A DNA stretch of 40,158 nucleotides from Candidatus Poribacteria bacterium. Lineage in GTDB: Bacteria; Poribacteria; WGA-4E; WGA-3G. Within the stretch, counting starts at the first letter, position 1, and each line of letters opens with the position of its first letter. The stretch lies in NCBI GenBank assembly GCA_022820835.1, contig JAJEET010000072.1, forward strand, positions 1-40,158, given 5' to 3'. The notes beneath the pieces are model-generated. The model was not told the DNA's origin. It saw only the letters and a list, made by a program, of their open reading frames with translations, and did no database searches. Positions 1 to 8,292 of this stretch are shown here, piece after piece. The position numbers and the translations under genes are program-made.

Positions 1-1
1 A

Positions 2-331
2 ATCCGTCATCTGTTGGAGGGTCCCATGTTAGAATCATCAACTTACCGATACATCCTACAGCAAGGCATTGAACAAGGTATCGAACAAGGTATCGAACAA
101 GGTATCGAACAAGGTATCGAACAAGGTATTGAGCGAGGCGCCCGAGAAAGTACCATTGAAGGTATCCTTGAGGCACTGGAGATTCAATTCCGCGAGATTG
201 ATGTGCAAACATTAAAGCCGATGCTTGAATCCATTGAAGAGTTACAGCGTCTCAAAGATTTGCGCCGTGCCGCGATGCAGGTAAATAGCCTTGATGAATT
301 CAAAACCCTTTTGGCATCAAATGGGAGTTGA
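2..331 (+). CDS. C-terminal part of a protein with (QGIE)n repeat tail, partial at left edge
   Basis: The frame is open to the left window edge, so this is probably the 3' end of a longer gene. If it starts inside the window, TTG at 14 or ATG at 26 are the candidates. The visible part begins with an ESSTYRYILQQG-like stretch, then six four-residue units of the type QGIE (bases 62-133), then a helical tail of about 60 residues. Tails like this, with a helical segment that varies in length by repeat number, occur at the C-terminus of Rpn/PD-(D/E)XK putative transposase-nuclease proteins and related hypothetical proteins. The nuclease core itself is not visible, so that family assignment is an inference. 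Codon use and the intact stop suggest a real coding region. Confidence 0.6.
   Translation: MRHLLEGPMLESSTYRYILQQGIEQGIEQGIEQGIEQGIEQGIERGARESTIEGILEALEIQFREIDVQTLKPMLESIEELQRLKDLRRAAMQVNSLDEFKTLLASNGS
62..133 (+). repeat. In-frame 12-bp tandem repeat, six units
   Basis: Six consecutive 12-bp units close to CAAGGTATCGAA, each coding for QGIE. The four middle units are identical and the outer two differ by one or two bases. Because the unit is a multiple of three, copy-number changes keep the frame and only alter the length of the helical tail. Confidence 0.9.
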
Positions 332-407
332 ATTACGGGAACGCTTTGCTAAGGTTTCTCAAGAATTGCTTGATGCCCAAAAAGTCTAATAAACCGATGG
401 ATGATCT

Positions 408-695
408 ATGAGACCTCGGTTTCTCCTTGATGAAACAAGGAGCGAAAGAATTAGAGAACATATTATGGATAATGAAGCTTTTGATAATCGCTATAGCACA
501 GCAAATTGTCCGGAGTGTGGTCAGCAGCGTTCCTCCGAATACGATTTGTGTGTAACATGCCATTACGCAGGCCTTCAACACGAAGGTATTGTAGTTGGGA
601 CAGTTCTTCGTTATTTCAAGGAGTTTGAAGGCTTCTCTATAGAGCGAGAATATAAGATTCAGATAGGAACTAGTAGTCTGTCACCTCTAAACTGA
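408..695 (+). pseudogene. N-terminal fragment of zinc ribbon / PD-(D/E)XK nuclease / macro-domain gene, cut by IS630
   Basis: The genuine coding part is 408-672; the last codons up to the stop at 693-695 come from the insertion sequence end. Four cysteines (C34, C37, C48, C51, in a CPECG...CVTC pattern) form a zinc ribbon. The segment from about residue 60 (IVVGTVLRYFKEFEGF) matches the start of an HsdR N-terminal-type nuclease domain, which needs the downstream half to be complete. Joining base 672 to 1915 restores one frame that runs to the stop at 2753 and gives 367 residues. The fragment alone has no nuclease active site. No clear Shine-Dalgarno sequence precedes the ATG at 408, so the true start could be another in-frame codon. 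Confidence 0.8.
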
Positions 696-1914
696 AGGGT
701 ATAGTTTCTTGAGTTTGATGCGTGCGTCGTCTGTCGTAAACTGCCACTTTACAGTCGCAGATTGCTCATTTCTTCGGGTTTGCCACGCCTGAATCTCAGA
801 CTTTAGGGTCTCTTGGTCCGGGATACGCCTACAAAGACATTGCCGGCTTAGCACGGAAAGTTCAATCTCTGCCATGTTTAGCCAACTGCCATGCTTCGGT
901 GTATAGTGAAACTCAATCTTTTCAGCAATACGCCGCGCTTCATCGGGCGGAAATGCTTTATACAACGAAGCCGGCTTGTGTGTATTGAGATTGTCGCAAA
1001 CAAGCAGAATCTTTTTAGCAGCCCGAAAATGCACATCCACAAGGTCTCGGCAGATATACGCAAAATCAATACTTGTGCGTTTGTCAGTGACTTCAACGTG
1101 CCGAAATCCTTGAAGGGGCGCGAAAATCATGAATAAATTGCTAACACCATTGCGTTCGTATTCCGTATCATATCGGTTCGGAGTGCCTTCAATAATGCCC
1201 AAGGGCTGCCGGATTTCTTTGAGATGTTGTTTACTCGTTTCATCAACGCACACCAAAGGATGTGCAGCGTCTTCGGGGCGATGATAGAGGTCTAAGACGT
1301 TTTCCATCGCAGCGACGAACTCCGCTGAGGCTTTAGGCGGAATACACCATTGCTGCTTTAGCCAAGGTCTAAGTTCGTTTTTTTTAGCGTCCGTCTTATC
1401 GTTTCATGAGAAACACTTGAAACATGGTTCAACTCTACCATTTTCTCGGCTAAGAGGCGCAGCGTCCATCTCGCATGTCCCTCCGGGGCTTCTGAACAGG
1501 CTAAAGCGATCAGATGTGCTTCTTTTTCGCCATCAAACTTTTTCGGTCTTGAAGGTTTTGAACGCTTTTTAGGGATCAGTGCGGCTTCGAGACCTTCAAG
1601 CGCAAAGGTTTTACGAGTTCTCGAAATAGTAGGTATTGAGACTTCAACGGAAACCTCTTTTATCTCCTTATCAGCGTAGGCGGGTCCAAGTTCGCCTTCA
1701 TCGGCTTTCAGTAGGATCCTGGCACGTGTCAGTTTTCGTGCCGATTCAGTGCCCGAAGAGGTCAGATGTATAAGATAATCGCGTTGATTTGGGTTAAGCA
1801 TAACGGGGTATCGTTTCGTTGGCATAAGCGGCTCCAAGTTATTAGAGTAATGGACTTGAGCCTAAGCATACCAGATTTTAGATTAAATATCAAACTAATT
1901 GTGACAGACTACTA
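671..1914 (-). mobile_element. IS630-family insertion sequence, complete, with TA target duplication
   Basis: The ends are a perfect inverted repeat: TAGTAGTCTGTCAC at 671-684 and GTGACAGACTACTA at 1901-1914, counting the TA at each end. TA duplication is typical of the IS630/Tc1/mariner group, so the element proper is about 673-1912 (1,240 bp). With the flanks, the empty site reads ACTAGT. The interior codes for an HTH plus DDE transposase on the minus strand. Perfect ends and uninterrupted coding frames suggest a recent and possibly active insertion. Confidence 0.95.
687..1837 (-). CDS. IS630-family transposase, two frames joined by a -1 frameshift
   Basis: The upstream frame (1837 down to 1358, 159 residues) holds the N-terminal helix-turn-helix region (KLTRARILLKADEG; SVEVSIPTISRTRKTF). 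The downstream frame ends at 687 and holds the DDE catalytic domain, with candidates D22 (VCVDET), D105 (LVCDNLNTH) and E147 (SWLNMAE), counted from the Met at 1307. The frames overlap at a run of eight A on the coding strand (T8 at 1378-1385). Slipping back one base there gives the continuous sequence LKKNELRPWLKQQWCIPP, the usual family sequence across this junction. Programmed frameshifting at A-runs is known for IS630 elements, so this looks like a functional design and not decay. The downstream frame alone would lack DNA binding. Confidence 0.92.
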
Positions 1915-2753
1915 GTCCATGTAGAGCAGATGTTGCGCTTTGTGATAGCGAAGGCGAACTTGCTGCTATTGCAGAATGCAAGAAAATTGGATACGTTGGG
2001 GAAAGCGGAATAACTCAGTTGAAGGACTACCTCAGACACAGCAGTGCCCAATTCGGTCTCTTTGCCGCTGATACAGACCCTTCTAAATGGATTTTTCTGA
2101 GAAACCTTCAAGAAAACACATTTAATCAGATTGACCGTTCCGAATTTGAAGCAGAAATTGGTGTCGCACCGTTACCGCAACTTACGAAAATTTCTCTAAT
2201 TCTCCAAGGGGATATAACCCAAGCAAATGTTGATGCTATTGTGAATTCGACAAACCCTCGTTTCACGGTTTTCAGCGGTTTAGACGCTGAAATTTTCAGG
2301 GCTGGTGGTGATGTTGTAACAGAGGAATGCCAAAGAATTCTTACACAGCAGGGGCCCTTGCCACGGGGACATGCTGTCATCACAACAGGTGGCAATCTTC
2401 GCGCACAACATGTTATTCACACCGTAGGCCCCGAGTGGCAAGGTGGAAATGCAAACGAACCTGAGCAACTTGCTAATTGTTATAAGAACAGTCTTCAGTT
2501 AGCGATGAAAAACGAAATGCAATCTATTGCTTTTTCTGCGATTAGTACTGGTTACTACGGTTACCCTCATAATGCAGCTGCCTCTGTCGCAGTGACAAAT
2601 ACAGTGGATTTTATAGAACAGGCAACAAGACACGGTGGCGCGGTCCCGAGCCTCATCCAGTTTTTCTTACCAAATGAGAAATCTTATATTTGTTACGTGG
2701 AGCAGCTTTCACAGCATGGGCTCAATTTATCTAGTGATCCGCTCATAAGGTAG
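1915..2753 (+). pseudogene. C-terminal fragment: PD-(D/E)XK active site plus macro domain
   Basis: This is the right half of the split gene. It is open from the insertion boundary through 2753 and in frame with the left half. In reconstructed numbering the first part carries D94 and E109-x-K111 (RADVAL ... AECKK), the catalytic pattern of type I restriction HsdR-N-like nucleases, followed by typical sequence of that family (GITQLKDYLRH, FGLFAADTDPSKW, QIDRSEFEAEIG). A macro domain follows at about residues 181-350 (LILQGDITQANVDAIVNSTN, VITTGGNLRA, VIHTVGPEWQGG, AISTGYYGYP). The usual glycine-rich GGGGVDGAI loop is replaced by a VFSGLDAEI-type loop that keeps the Asp. Macro domains bind ADP-ribose or its derivatives. 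A truncated product starting at TTG 2019 would contain only the macro domain and nuclease tail; no Shine-Dalgarno supports it. Confidence 0.85.
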
Positions 2754-2813
2754 GAGACATATTATATCCAGTTTGGTAGACTTTCGATACTGACGATATC
2801 GCGGTCGGTTGAG

Positions 2814-3014
2814 ATGATCCCATTATCATGTTCCCACGGTTCACCGGAACAGCAAACAACCTTTACTGGAGGTACAGGACATACAGGAACCTCTCATGCT
2901 TCTGAAGATCAAGACTTCATAGGTAGAGGTAAAAAGGCAGTAGGAGGTTTGGTAGAAAAAGGCAAAAAGAGAATAGAGAGGATAGAAGGCTTCATAAACA
3001 AAGGCAAAAACTGA
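2814..3014 (+). CDS. Small hypothetical basic protein
   Basis: A 66-residue frame with a Gly/Thr/Ser-rich first half and a Lys/Arg-rich, probably helical second half (GRGKKAVGGLVEKGKKRIER). No known family is recognised and no clear ribosome binding site precedes the ATG. It stops 17 bases before the aminotransferase start, so it could be cotranscribed with it or be the leftover of an older gene. Coding status is uncertain. Confidence 0.3.
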   Translation: MIPLSCSHGSPEQQTTFTGGTGHTGTSHASEDQDFIGRGKKAVGGLVEKGKKRIERIEGFINKGKN

Positions 3015-3031
3015 TCTTCAAAGGAGAACAA

Positions 3032-4219
3032 ATGATCTCATTATCACAACGGAGTCAAAACGTTACACCATCGTCCACCTTAGCGATCACCGCGAAAATC
3101 AACGCGTTGATCGCTGATGGCGTAGATGTCGTCAAATTCGGGGCAGGCGAACCCGATTTCGACACACCCGACTATATCAAAAATGCCGCAATCGCCGCAC
3201 TCAACGATGGGTTCACAAAGTACACACCCGTCCCCGGCACCCCCGAACTCCGAGAGGCAGTCGTAGAGAAATTCAAGCGCGATAACGGATTGGATTATAA
3301 AACATCCGAAGTTATCATCTCGTGCGGTGCCAAACATACCATCTATAACATCTTCCAAGCGATCTGCGATCCAGGTGACGAAGTCATCCTCGCCGCACCC
3401 TATTGGGTCAGCTACCCAGAGCAGATTAAACTCGCGGGCGCAGTGCCGAGCGTCATTGAGACCACACCGGCACAGAACTTCTGCATGACATCCGATCAGG
3501 TTGAAGCAGCGATCACCCCAAAAACGAAAGCGATCCTCGTCAACAGTCCGAGCAACCCGACCGGTACCACCTACGACGTGGACACGCTCAAAGCGATCGC
3601 AGACCTCGCCGTTAAGCATCAAGTCTACCTCATCTCCGATGAAATTTATGAGGCACTGCTCTACGACGGTGCAACGCACCAGAGTCCCGCCGCTTTCAAC
3701 GAAGAGACGAAAGCACTTACCTTCGTTGTTAACGGTGTCTCAAAAGCCTACTCAATGACAGGATGGCGGATCGGGTACACTGCCGGTCCCGAAGATGTCG
3801 TCTCAGCGATGTCGCGTATCCAATCGCACAGCACTTCAAACCCGACATCCATCGCACAAAAAGCCGCTGTCGTCGCGTTGAACGAACCGCAGGACGCTGT
3901 CGAAGAGATGCGAAAAGCGTTTGAAGAGCGCCGAGATGTCATCTGTCAGCGTTTCGATGAAATCAACGGAGTCAGTTATGTCAAGCCGCAGGGCGCGTTC
4001 TACATCTTCCCAGATTTCTCTGAACATTATGGTCGGACGATTAACGGACAAAAGATCGAAGGTTCAATGGACATCACCGATTATCTGCTCAGTTCGGCAG
4101 GTGTCGGCGTTGTGCCGGGCAACGGATTCGGTGCGGATAACCACCTCCGCCTCTCCTTCGCAACCTCGCTGACAGAGATTAACCGCGGATTAGACCGCAT
4201 TAAAAAGGCGTTGGCATAA
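3032..4219 (+). CDS. aspC: Pyridoxal-phosphate aspartate aminotransferase (class I/II)
   Basis: A cytoplasmic PLP enzyme that exchanges the amino group between aspartate (or a related amino acid) and 2-oxoglutarate. The 395-residue length is normal for the Thermus/Bacillus-type subgroup. Visible motifs are GAGEPDFDTPDYI near the N-terminus, the YTPVPGTPELREAV block, NSPSNPTGTTY, SDEIYEALLY with the PLP-contacting Asp and Tyr, and SKAYSMTGWRIGY with the Schiff-base lysine K238. The C-terminal LRLSFATS contains the arginine expected to bind the substrate carboxylate. The ATG at 3032 follows a strong AAAGGAG site. It appears to be transcribed alone. Substrate specificity within class I cannot be settled from sequence, so the symbol is provisional. 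Confidence 0.93.
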   Translation: MISLSQRSQNVTPSSTLAITAKINALIADGVDVVKFGAGEPDFDTPDYIKNAAIAALNDGFTKYTPVPGTPELREAVVEKFKRDNGLDYKTSEVIISCGAKHTIYNIFQAICDPGDEVILAAPYWVSYPEQIKLAGAVPSVIETTPAQNFCMTSDQVEAAITPKTKAILVNSPSNPTGTTYDVDTLKAIADLAVKHQVYLISDEIYEALLYDGATHQSPAAFNEETKALTFVVNGVSKAYSMTGWRIGYTAGPEDVVSAMSRIQSHSTSNPTSIAQKAAVVALNEPQDAVEEMRKAFEERRDVICQRFDEINGVSYVKPQGAFYIFPDFSEHYGRTINGQKIEGSMDITDYLLSSAGVGVVPGNGFGADNHLRLSFATSLTEINRGLDRIKKALA

Positions 4220-4237
4220 CGTTACTTTTTCTTATAG

Positions 4238-4259
4238 GGCGGGGTCCCTGTGCCCCGCC
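4238..4259. repeat. GC-rich hairpin downstream of the aminotransferase gene
   Basis: A 7-bp perfect stem GGCGGGG / CCCCGCC with an 8-base loop lies 19 bases after the aspC stop. There is no T-run after it, so it is a weak candidate terminator. It may instead be one of the dispersed GC-rich palindromes of this genome. Confidence 0.4.
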
Positions 4260-4421
4260 ATCGTCTGAATCGCGGATTATACGGATTACAAGGAGGAGAG
4301 AACGGAGGCACAGTTAAAACGAAACCATTAACTGACACACCCTAACCCGGCGGGAAAAAATACAACGCGGATTTTTGCGTACAAAAAAAATTAAAGTGCC
4401 TTTATGACCAACTCATAATCC

Positions 4422-5789
4422 ATGAACGTCAAAAACCGAACTATCTTCTCTAACGACAATCTACCTGTCCTGCGAGGCATAGACACAGAATCCGTCGATC
4501 TGATCTATCTTGATCCGCCGTTCAACTCCAATCGGAACTACGCTGCACCGATTGGCAGCGAAGCAGCAGGCGCAGCCTTCAAGGACACCTGGGCCCTCTC
4601 CGATGTAGACAACGCATGGCACGGCGAAATAGCCGACCGTGAACCCGCTTTGTATCAGGCGATACACGCAGCCGAACTCACACACGGTAAGGGCATGAAG
4701 TCCTACCTCATTATGATGGCAGTCCGGTTGTTAGAGATGAAGCGTGTCTTGAAAAAGACAGGGAATATCTATCTGCATTGCGACCCGACTGCCAGCCATT
4801 ATCTCAAAACGCTTATGGATAGTGTGTTTGGAAAGAACAACTTTAAGAATGAGATTGTCTGGAATTCGGCAACGGGCGTCAAAAATAATGTTAAAACTCG
4901 TTTTGGCAGAGGACATGACATTATCTTGTTCTACGGAATGCCCAAATCTAAATTCAATGTTCAATATGAACCGCTGAGCGAAGAGTATCTGAAATCGCAT
5001 TATACTTATACAGATGAAGATGGGCGACGTTTTCGAGCGGACAACTTGAATGCACCAAGCACAGGCGGACATCGCTATGAATTTCTGGGCGTTACAAGAA
5101 ACTGGAGAATGACAGAAGAACAAGCACATCAATGGTTAGCCGAAGGGCGTATCGTACATCAAAGCATCACGCCAGGATCTCGTGTCAGGATTCCGAGTTA
5201 TAAACGCTACGCGGATGAATCTCTCGGTCGTCCTGCCTTAGATAATTGGACAGATATAGGGGCCCTCAATTCTCAAGCAAAAGAATCCATCGGTTACCCT
5301 ACCCAAAAACCTGTTGCTTTATTGGAGCGCATCATCAAAGCAAGCAGCAATAAAGATGACATCGTATTAGACCCGTTCTGTGGCTGTGCCACGACCTGTG
5401 TCGCAGCAGAACGGCTACAACGACAATGGATCGGTATTGACATATCTCCCAAAGCTGTTAACCTTGTACGTGTGAGGTTAGAAGCTGAGGTCGGAATCTT
5501 CGGAGACGTTATCCACCGTACCGACATCCCCAAACGGAGTGAGAAGCTACCCAATTACCGCACCCATAAGCATACGCTATACGGCAAACAGGAAGGCTTA
5601 TGTAACGGGTGTAGGACACAATTTCCGTTTAGAAACATGACAGTTGATCACATCGTGCCGAAATCGCAAGGCGGCACCGACCACGAGGATAACCTACAAC
5701 TCCTCTGTGGTGCCTGCAACTCCACAAAAGGGCAAGGCACACAAGCCGAATTGATTTCACGATTGAAAACACAAGGCGTTTTACAATGA
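4422..5789 (+). CDS. Beta-class DNA methyltransferase fused to an HNH domain
   Basis: The N-terminal part has the amino-methyltransferase catalytic motif DPPF (residues 31-34, within VDLIYLDPPFNSNRNY). The SAM-binding motif I comes late (DIVLDPFCGCATTCVAAERL, about 316-335). The order motif IV, target recognition region, motif I defines the beta class, which makes N6-methyladenine or N4-methylcytosine. After about residue 385 comes a treble-clef HNH domain: CNGC at 394-397, V-D409-H410-I-V-P, then CGACN with the distal cysteines and asparagine. So the protein could both modify and cut or nick DNA, or the HNH part could serve recognition. There is no neighbouring restriction endonuclease or specificity subunit. 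The ATG at 4422 has only a poor ribosome binding site. The stop is followed by an AT-rich gap. Confidence 0.9.
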   Translation: MNVKNRTIFSNDNLPVLRGIDTESVDLIYLDPPFNSNRNYAAPIGSEAAGAAFKDTWALSDVDNAWHGEIADREPALYQAIHAAELTHGKGMKSYLIMMAVRLLEMKRVLKKTGNIYLHCDPTASHYLKTLMDSVFGKNNFKNEIVWNSATGVKNNVKTRFGRGHDIILFYGMPKSKFNVQYEPLSEEYLKSHYTYTDEDGRRFRADNLNAPSTGGHRYEFLGVTRNWRMTEEQAHQWLAEGRIVHQSITPGSRVRIPSYKRYADESLGRPALDNWTDIGALNSQAKESIGYPTQKPVALLERIIKASSNKDDIVLDPFCGCATTCVAAERLQRQWIGIDISPKAVNLVRVRLEAEVGIFGDVIHRTDIPKRSEKLPNYRTHKHTLYGKQEGLCNGCRTQFPFRNMTVDHIVPKSQGGTDHEDNLQLLCGACNSTKGQGTQAELISRLKTQGVLQ

Positions 5790-5940
5790 CTTTCATCAAA
5801 ATGCGTTTATAAAAAAGAAAATAGACCTTATAACGATTTAAGAACGCGTTGTGTCACTTAACCATAATCTACGCAAATTGAGCAGAAAAGGATCATATTT
5901 TGCGCAAAAGTGCATTATAGTGAAAGTATTTCGTTTTTTT

Positions 5941-5980
5941 AACCCCCTAAATCCCCCTTATCAGGGGGACTTTAAGAGGG
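5941..5980. repeat. CCCCCT/AGGGGG palindromic intergenic repeat
   Basis: A 7-bp perfect stem TCCCCCT / AGGGGGA with loop TATC (5952-5969) lies inside a longer purine/pyrimidine-rich block ending AAGAGGG. The same kind of block is common as a dispersed repeat in several bacterial phyla. It sits about 60 bases upstream of the sulfatase start and could also affect transcription into that gene. Confidence 0.6.
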
Positions 5981-6031
5981 AATTCGTCCATCCTATAAAC
6001 TATTATAATGTCTAATAAAGGAGATACCATC

Positions 6032-7762
6032 GTGCCACAGCAGACTACCCCCAACCTCGTTTTCGTCATCACTGACGACCAAGGCTATGGCGATTTGGGA
6101 TGCACCGGAAATCCCGTTATCAACACGCCGAATCTCGACGCGCTCTCAGAACAGAGCGTGCAACTACAGAACCTACACGTCGGGCCCACCTGCTCGCCGA
6201 CACGCGCGGGGATTATGACAGGACACTACTGCAACTCCACTGGCGTGTGGCACACCATCGGTGGACGCTCGCTCCTCCGCAGCGACGAAATCACGATGGC
6301 AGATATCTTCCGACGCAACGGCTATAAGACCAGTATGTTCGGGAAATGGCACCTCGGCGATAACTACCCCTTCCGTCCACACGATAGAGGTTTCGACGAA
6401 GCACTCTACCACGGCGGCGGTGGGATCAGCCAGACCCCAGACTATTGGGGCAACGACTATTTCGATGACACCTATTTCCGAAACGGTTCCGAGCAACCCT
6501 TCGACGGTTACTGCACGGATGTCTGGTTCCAAGAAGCGATGGCGTTTATCGAGAGACAGGTCGAAGGTGAGCAAAACCGCCCATTCTTCTGCTATCTCTC
6601 TACAAACGCACCACACGGTCCATTCAGGGTGCCTGACGCTTACAGTGAAGTCTATCGTAGGAAAGGGCTGCCACCTGACCGCTCGAATTTCTACGGGATG
6701 ATAACCAACATCGACGATAATATGGCGCGCCTACGGCACCACCTACGAGTCCTTGGAATCGAGGAAAACACCATCCTTATTTTCATGACCGATAACGGCA
6801 CTGCAGCCGGATGTGACCTCGGCGAAGGACAATTCGTTAAAGCAGGATATAACGCCGGTATGCGCGGGAAAAAAGGATCACCTTACGAAGGCGGGCATCG
6901 CGTACCACTCTTTATGCATTGGCCCGGCGGCGGTTTCTCCGAAAAACAAGAAATTCATGAACTCACCGCAAATATCGATCTACTCCCGACATTGATAGAC
7001 CTCTGCAACCTTGAAATCTCCGAAAGTACGACTTTCCACGGCACAAGCCTCGCTCCACTATTGAAAAATGAGACGGACACATGGGAAGAACGGGTTATCG
7101 TTACCGATTCACAGCGCGTCGAAAACCCGATTAAGTGGAAAGATAGCGCAACGATGTCCCAACGGTGGCGACTTATTAACGGAAAAGAACTCTACGATAT
7201 TCAGGCAGACCCCGGACAAAAACACGACATTGCCAGCGAACATCCAGAGGTCGTCGCAGAACTCAGCGAGCATTACGAAGCGTGGTGGAAATTGGTCTCA
7301 AGACGTTTTGATGAGGACTGTCCGATTGTCGTCGGAACCCAAAACGAGCCGGTTACCTGTATCACAACACATGATTGGCACGGTAAAGCGAATGCATGGA
7401 ACCAAGGGATGATCCGCCGAGGGACGGAGTGCAACGGTTATTGGGCTATTGAGATCCCTGAAGATGGAACTTACAGCTTTGAGTTACGTCGGTGGCCCTA
7501 TGCCGAAGATAGAGCAATAACGGACGGTATTCCGGGGGAGCATATCGATCTCTACAACGGTGGAAAGGCGTTGGCACTAACGACAGCACAAATTCGCGTC
7601 GGAGATCAGGCAGCAACACAAGCAATCGCACCCGATGCAAAGGGCGTGACATTTACGTTCAACCTCACTGCCGGTCAGACACGACTTCACACAGAATTAA
7701 CCGATGAAACCGGTGAATTGGCAGTCGGCGCGTATTACGTGTACGCGAAACGGGCCATCTAA
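6032..7762 (+). CDS. Type I sulfatase (arylsulfatase family)
   Basis: Hydrolyses sulfate esters with a formylglycine residue made from Cys or Ser in the motif C/S-x-P-x-R. Here the motif is C54-S-P-T-R. Asp15-Asp16 (FVITDDQGYGDLG) are the expected metal ligands, FGKWHLGD supplies further active-site residues, and IFMTDNGTA is the second Asp-Asn metal pair. An ATG lies at 6008, but the GTG at 6032 has an AAAGGAG site 8 bases upstream, so 6032 is the better start (576 residues). No signal peptide is seen from either start, which is unusual for a polysaccharide-degrading sulfatase and suggests a cytoplasmic enzyme. Residues past about 420 form a beta-rich extra domain. The substrate is unknown. 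No formylglycine-generating enzyme or anaerobic maturase lies nearby. Confidence 0.93.
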   Translation: MPQQTTPNLVFVITDDQGYGDLGCTGNPVINTPNLDALSEQSVQLQNLHVGPTCSPTRAGIMTGHYCNSTGVWHTIGGRSLLRSDEITMADIFRRNGYKTSMFGKWHLGDNYPFRPHDRGFDEALYHGGGGISQTPDYWGNDYFDDTYFRNGSEQPFDGYCTDVWFQEAMAFIERQVEGEQNRPFFCYLSTNAPHGPFRVPDAYSEVYRRKGLPPDRSNFYGMITNIDDNMARLRHHLRVLGIEENTILIFMTDNGTAAGCDLGEGQFVKAGYNAGMRGKKGSPYEGGHRVPLFMHWPGGGFSEKQEIHELTANIDLLPTLIDLCNLEISESTTFHGTSLAPLLKNETDTWEERVIVTDSQRVENPIKWKDSATMSQRWRLINGKELYDIQADPGQKHDIASEHPEVVAELSEHYEAWWKLVSRRFDEDCPIVVGTQNEPVTCITTHDWHGKANAWNQGMIRRGTECNGYWAIEIPEDGTYSFELRRWPYAEDRAITDGIPGEHIDLYNGGKALALTTAQIRVGDQAATQAIAPDAKGVTFTFNLTAGQTRLHTELTDETGELAVGAYYVYAKRAI

Positions 7763-8247
7763 TCGGTAAAACGTGGTGCCGTAGGAGAGAATAGACGTTC
7801 CAACTCAGCCGCTGATACACCGAGACGCTCTTCAACCGCTGTCTGCGTTAAGCCGAGGTGTTGAACGCCGAGACTTTCTTCAAAGTCATTTTGTGTTAAG
7901 CCGAAATCCTTGTATCCCTGAATGACGGTCTTTAGATACCATATTGCGGGTGACTCATAATCTCTATACGTTTCTTGCATCCTATAGAACATGATGCCGT
8001 CCTGATAATATTTGCCATAGAATGATGGATAACCTTCGTATCTATCAAGTGAGGCTTCACAGTCTTGCGTGATTTGCCAAAGTCCACCGTGAACTGTACA
8101 TCCTTCCGCGGGAGCAATATCGGCATAGTACTTAAAAACAAGGCGGAAGCCACTGAGTTGGTACTTCCGAGCAGGAGTACTCTGTGGACATCGTTGTTGC
8201 ATCTCGGAAGTGTTCATGTTAGATCCGTAAGCAAAATATTGCATCAA
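7759..8247 (-). CDS. Gamma-glutamylcyclotransferase-like (AIG2/GGCT fold) protein
   Basis: The N-terminus has the family signature YFAYGSNMN, which binds the gamma-glutamyl substrate. LDRYEGYPSFY holds the likely catalytic glutamate E71. Members cyclise gamma-glutamyl amines or peptides to 5-oxoproline; the actual substrate is not deducible. The core covers about residues 1-120. The tail contains a degenerate duplication, FGLTQNDFEESLGV and LGLTQTAVEERLGV, which is outside the usual fold and may be a small helical add-on. The gene is convergent with the sulfatase and the two stop regions overlap by four bases. ATG at 8247 or the adjacent ATG codon is the start. Confidence 0.85.
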   Translation of the reverse strand: MMQYFAYGSNMNTSEMQQRCPQSTPARKYQLSGFRLVFKYYADIAPAEGCTVHGGLWQITQDCEASLDRYEGYPSFYGKYYQDGIMFYRMQETYRDYESPAIWYLKTVIQGYKDFGLTQNDFEESLGVQHLGLTQTAVEERLGVSAAELERLFSPTAPRFTD

Positions 8248-8292
8248 ACGACTCTATCTATCATAGTAGATTTTGGAATTACTTATACACCT

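Noticed and set aside
62..133. Short direct repeats as a possible CRISPR array
   Set aside because: The 12-bp units are contiguous with no spacers and code in frame for QGIE.
321..389. 22-codon frame MGVELRERFAKVSQELLDAQKV
   Set aside because: Too short to support; it overlaps the preceding stop. It may be a gene remnant, but nothing confirms this.
1915..2753. Macro domain as the antitoxin of a DarT-DarG pair
   Set aside because: No DarT-like ADP-ribosyltransferase gene is next to it, and the domain is fused to a nuclease instead.
3080..3679. 199-residue minus-strand frame
   Set aside because: Cys- and Asp-rich shadow of the aminotransferase gene, with no domain and no start signal.
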